Assembly (NCBI GenBank): GCA_016935935.1
Contig: JAFGPZ010000188.1
Coordinates: 1 to 9,423 of the forward strand
Length of the DNA: 9,423 nt
Direction of reading: 5' to 3'
From: Deltaproteobacteria bacterium
GTDB lineage: Bacteria; Desulfobacterota; Syntrophia; Syntrophales; UBA2210
Shown here in pieces: positions 8,601 through 9,423 of this stretch. Position 1 is the first letter of the stretch. Every line of letters begins with the position of its first letter. The notes below the pieces were generated by a model that saw only the letters and a program-made list of their open reading frames with translations, was not told where the DNA came from and searched no databases. The translations under genes were made by a program, and so were the position numbers.

Positions 8601-8764
8601 ACTGGTCGGAAGGAAGAAAAAGTTTTGCAAGGGCAATGAATGACCCACAAGCTTTCGCTGAGAGTTTGATAGGAAACTCACCCGGCCAAAATGAGTCTAC
8701 TGATGGTAAAAGCAAGAAAGATGAAACACCCAAAGCACCCGGTGGCGGTATGGGAACAAGGTAA
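5657..8764 (+). CDS. traG: TraG, inner-membrane mating-pair protein
   Basis: A 1035-residue protein, longer than F TraG (938). It starts with GTG directly after an in-frame TAA, so no earlier start exists; the next Met (26) would remove the signal segment (1-23). Likely spans are at about 56-75, 86-104, 357-380, 388-411, 427-447 and 451-471. A large loop (105-355) lies between spans 2 and 3. With the signal removed, six spans would put this loop and the C-terminal domain (about 475-1035) in the periplasm. The loop holds four Cys (193, 247, 272, 288), possible disulfides. The C-terminal domain is hydrophilic, rich in Gly, Ala, Lys and Glu, and lacks Cys; in F it mediates mating-pair stabilisation and recognises TraS in entry exclusion, while the N-terminal part serves pilus assembly. 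No frameshift is seen. I see no clear terminator after the stop codon. GGGGGA (5644-5649) is the likely Shine-Dalgarno. Confidence 0.93.
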   Translation: MKRIIVTVSFLLILIGVVPDAYGLDMEFHTYGGFDAISTAFKKLALIFSDNDYKALFFSVIAMGILFGGAAAYFNLLGGGRGGVFAWVWPIAIGSVLYLGLMVPKGNITVYDPVMNKFETIGNVPNAIVVLAGTLNTIERGIVDIIDTSGTPSSYKDYGFSLGFDTLLKAVRGRPSFGDTFLDATMHKYEEDCLFFALQIAGSSGLTHRQLSNESTDFFTEYAKAQNPAVFTVVYDETDPGGRTESCTAAWTHLQTELSKPSKLTKLKKYACSRAGYNVNDETQLQKCSDVLESFFGVTTGVEGLPSATYLRQTYMAQSLENTIRSIDPDFSISVLSSRGLMEKGVSTGMIVNEWIPVMKAVITAIAIGLIPILVIFLPTALASKAIGAGAGLFIWITMWGVTDAIVASIAYEYSLRGFEIVKQNNLGLAAIMYTPGVALKALSMAGMCRGSSVLLATVLTSTIVKFGGYAFTHMMGGMTGAIGSQAAIGAGKTMEPQQAAKELEGLRVAPTTMANPYKFDPSTQQKAETAEKTSRAAGLIDHYNKQLAAWDAHRASVMAEQSKSAARGAEIEEQGLDTVLGAERTGVQAKIGDAAGERDAAGEAGMDVQSAHELTKGIGRSGEIGKAKEIGSHEEASAMGAGSVKQEWRRLEDHLVKDGGIMSLLDYIHAKRKGDEIALTDAQVEKYNEKYGTDFRGGGLYNLAIDSDGNPALAKAARGTEDTSLDRTQDLGQDTYSRGVKIDGADGIMDISPTAARARAEQGDLLTASMLSEGSEEQVRRNTLQQAKSMAEYLGKFASDKHVDLGAVIGKVFAEGGVKSGWGTPGLVKAFFGADAGVGGRIGAGVEGKELSQREKQINFIASGLYEAMNKAGKKSGHEGIVRGQNMLKAADEFSSKIENEVLNTQPSSKTPTPVSDKAKDLVLNFVDSGQKAGLGTGVVGLDEDTRPTSTYRGNISSLSAESTESRSGAEKDLAEGVNPDWSEGRKSFARAMNDPQAFAESLIGNSPGQNESTDGKSKKDETPKAPGGGMGTR

Positions 8765-8787
8765 CCTTTCTATCTATCGCTTTTTAC

Positions 8788-8816
8788 TTGACTTTTTGGG
8801 GTTCTTGTGATATAGA
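8788..8816 (+). promoter_or_regulatory. Sigma70-type promoter for the small membrane protein gene
   Basis: TTGACT (8788-8793), a 17-nt spacer and TATAGA (8811-8816) form a near-consensus promoter beginning 23 nt after the traG stop. The transcript would start near 8823 and give a leader of about 45 nt that contains the repeat element. The small gene can therefore be expressed apart from the tra run, although read-through from traG is also possible. Confidence 0.65.
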
Positions 8817-8828
8817 TTATATTAATAG

Positions 8829-8862
8829 TAGTGGTAGTCATGTTCACATATAGTGGGGGGAG
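8829..8862 (+). repeat. Leader element, copy 2 (ahead of the small membrane protein gene)
   Basis: Second copy of the 34-nt element at 2281-2314; the six differences are scattered single substitutions and there is no gap. It keeps TAGTGG, ATGTTCA, AGTG and GGGGAG, the 22-bp spacing of AGTGG-like half-repeats (8830 and 8852), and the 6-nt distance to the start codon. Here it lies 12 nt after the -10 box, so it should fall in the mRNA leader. That points to a downstream operator or RNA-level control rather than an activator site upstream of the polymerase. Confidence 0.7.
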
Positions 8863-8868
8863 AAAATC

Positions 8869-9096
8869 ATGGAAACACTACTTGTCTTGTTACCTGGCAT
8901 TTTTTTCTTTGTGCTCGTGCTTATTTTGTTAATACTCGGAGTTGGACGATATACGACAGAGGACGTAGAGGACAGAAACAGGAAAAAGAGAACTACGTGG
9001 GACGACGATTCCATATGGAAGGACGATATTCATACTGATATTGGGTACAATAGTATTCCGGGAAATTTACATCATTCGGATAATGACACTTTCTAA
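8869..9096 (+). CDS. Small single-span membrane protein of unknown family, at the traS/eex position
   Basis: A 75-residue protein I do not recognise. Residues 3-25 are strongly hydrophobic (one membrane span with a single Pro). A basic cluster, DRNRKKR (about 36-42), follows. By the positive-inside rule the tail should be cytoplasmic and the short N-terminus periplasmic. The tail is then acidic, with two Trp-Asp patches (WDDD and WKDD, about 45-54), and ends in a polar Asn/His/Asp-rich segment. There is no lipobox, and cleavage is unlikely. ATG 8869 is set by GGGGGGAG ending 6 nt upstream. It follows traG, where F carries traS and SXT-like elements carry eex, and it has its own promoter plus the leader element shared with the trbI-like gene. 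Entry exclusion is a positional inference only: known TraS/Eex proteins are about twice this size. It could instead be an accessory T4SS peptide. Confidence 0.7.
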   Translation: METLLVLLPGIFFFVLVLILLILGVGRYTTEDVEDRNRKKRTTWDDDSIWKDDIHTDIGYNSIPGNLHHSDNDTF

Positions 9097-9128
9097 ACCT
9101 AACCCTCATTTCTATGCTTGCCTGAAAA

Positions 9129-9148
9129 GTTAATGCAACTTCATTAAC
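9129..9148 (-). terminator. Weak hairpin between convergent genes
   Basis: GTTAATG (9129-9135) and CATTAAC (9142-9148) form a perfect 7-bp stem with a 6-nt loop. Read on the minus strand the stem is followed by CTTTTC, a short U-run, so it could end transcription of the leftward frame that stops at 9173. The stem is AT-rich and weak. On the plus strand no U-run follows. An alternative stem, AAGTT (9127-9131) with AACTT (9137-9141), would compete with it. Confidence 0.3.
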
Positions 9149-9172
9149 ACCCCAATTGGATATTCTTTTAAT

Positions 9173-9423
9173 TCAAGTCGGTCTTTCCCCTCGGAAAAAT
9201 ATTTCCCCAAAATAGCCCGCAAATACGGCTCTACAGGGCAAAGTTGGGACATATTTTATCAGATTATAGTACGTATAGCTTCCTGAACTAAACGGCGACT
9301 GTCTTTTAGGAAAAGTAGCAGGTTCAATCAGTAATAAATGACGGGAATAAAATAATTTTCTTGCAATTGTTGTAAGCTTTTTTAATACTTCGAGAAGTCC
9401 TTCTGTGCCAATACAAATGAGAT
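9173..9423 (-). CDS. 3' end of a possible leftward gene, unrecognised
   Basis: On the minus strand one frame is open from the right edge (codon 1 at 9421) to TGA at 9173-9175, giving 82 residues with no start inside the window. The composition is protein-like: an N-terminal hydrophobic and amphipathic stretch (GTEGLLEVLKKL), then a Tyr/Phe-rich segment (SGSYTYYNLIKYVP), one Cys, and a basic end (FFRGERPT). I do not recognise a family. The local sequence is AT-rich, so 82 codons without a stop is suggestive but not proof, and the other frames here are broken by stops. It would converge on the small membrane protein gene, with the hairpin at 9129-9148 between them. It may be the first gene outside the conjugation block. 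Confidence 0.45.
   Translation of the reverse strand, partial: LICIGTEGLLEVLKKLTTIARKLFYSRHLLLIEPATFPKRQSPFSSGSYTYYNLIKYVPTLPCRAVFAGYFGEIFFRGERPT

Noticed and set aside
8765..8787. Rho-independent terminator after traG
   Set aside because: The AAGGT-A-ACCTT repeat at the stop codon has a 1-nt centre and cannot fold as a hairpin. No other stem precedes the T-rich stretch.
8853..9038. Overlapping plus-strand frame of 61 codons beginning at 8853
   Set aside because: Its start lies inside the leader element with no ribosome binding site ahead of it. The overlapping frame at 8869 has the well-spaced Shine-Dalgarno and a clear membrane span.
1..9423. CRISPR array, tRNA, rRNA, insertion sequence, integrase or attachment site
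   Set aside because: I looked on both strands and saw no repeat-spacer pattern, tRNA-like cloverleaf, transposase frame or matching direct repeats at the borders of the tra block.

Overview
The window comes from a Gram-negative bacterium: it encodes an outer-membrane lipoprotein of the Slp family and several parts of an F-type conjugative type IV secretion system (T4SS). No ribosomal or other marker gene is present, so the phylum cannot be fixed. The moderate GC content and this gene mix would suit a deltaproteobacterium-like (Desulfobacterota) or similar environmental lineage, but that is only an impression.

Layout, left to right. (1) 1-672, plus: a TerC/YgdQ-type membrane protein, cut at its N-terminus by the window edge. 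(2) 794-2207, minus: a two-gene unit, slp-like lipoprotein then alpha/beta hydrolase, with a good sigma70-type promoter at 2248-2276. These look like ordinary chromosomal genes. (3) 2321-8764, plus: a tight run of five conjugation genes: trbI-like, an S26 (RP4 TraF/TrhF-type) signal peptidase, traF (thioredoxin fold with CXXC), traH and traG. Gaps are short, the peptidase and traF overlap by 23 nt, and each gene has a ribosome binding site. (4) 8869-9096, plus: a 75-residue single-span membrane protein of unknown family with its own sigma70-type promoter, in the place where F-like elements carry traS or eex. (5) 9173-9423, minus: an open frame that probably is the 3' end of another gene running in from the right.

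The tra genes form a coherent envelope-assembly module. The S26 peptidase would process secreted components, TraF would handle disulfides, TraH would build the outer part of the pilus and channel complex, and TraG would span the inner membrane and contact the partner cell. The usual neighbours traL, E, K, B, V, C, W, U, N and trbC are absent from this window, so the T4SS is split, rearranged or incomplete here.

The least explained signal is a 34-nt element found twice (2281-2314 and 8829-8862, 28 of 34 identical). Each copy ends in the Shine-Dalgarno sequence and sits exactly 6 nt before the ATG, once ahead of the trbI-like gene that opens the tra run and once ahead of the small membrane protein that follows traG. 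This suggests shared control of the two transcription units. In copy 1 the element also lies 4 nt from the -35 box of the divergent slp promoter.
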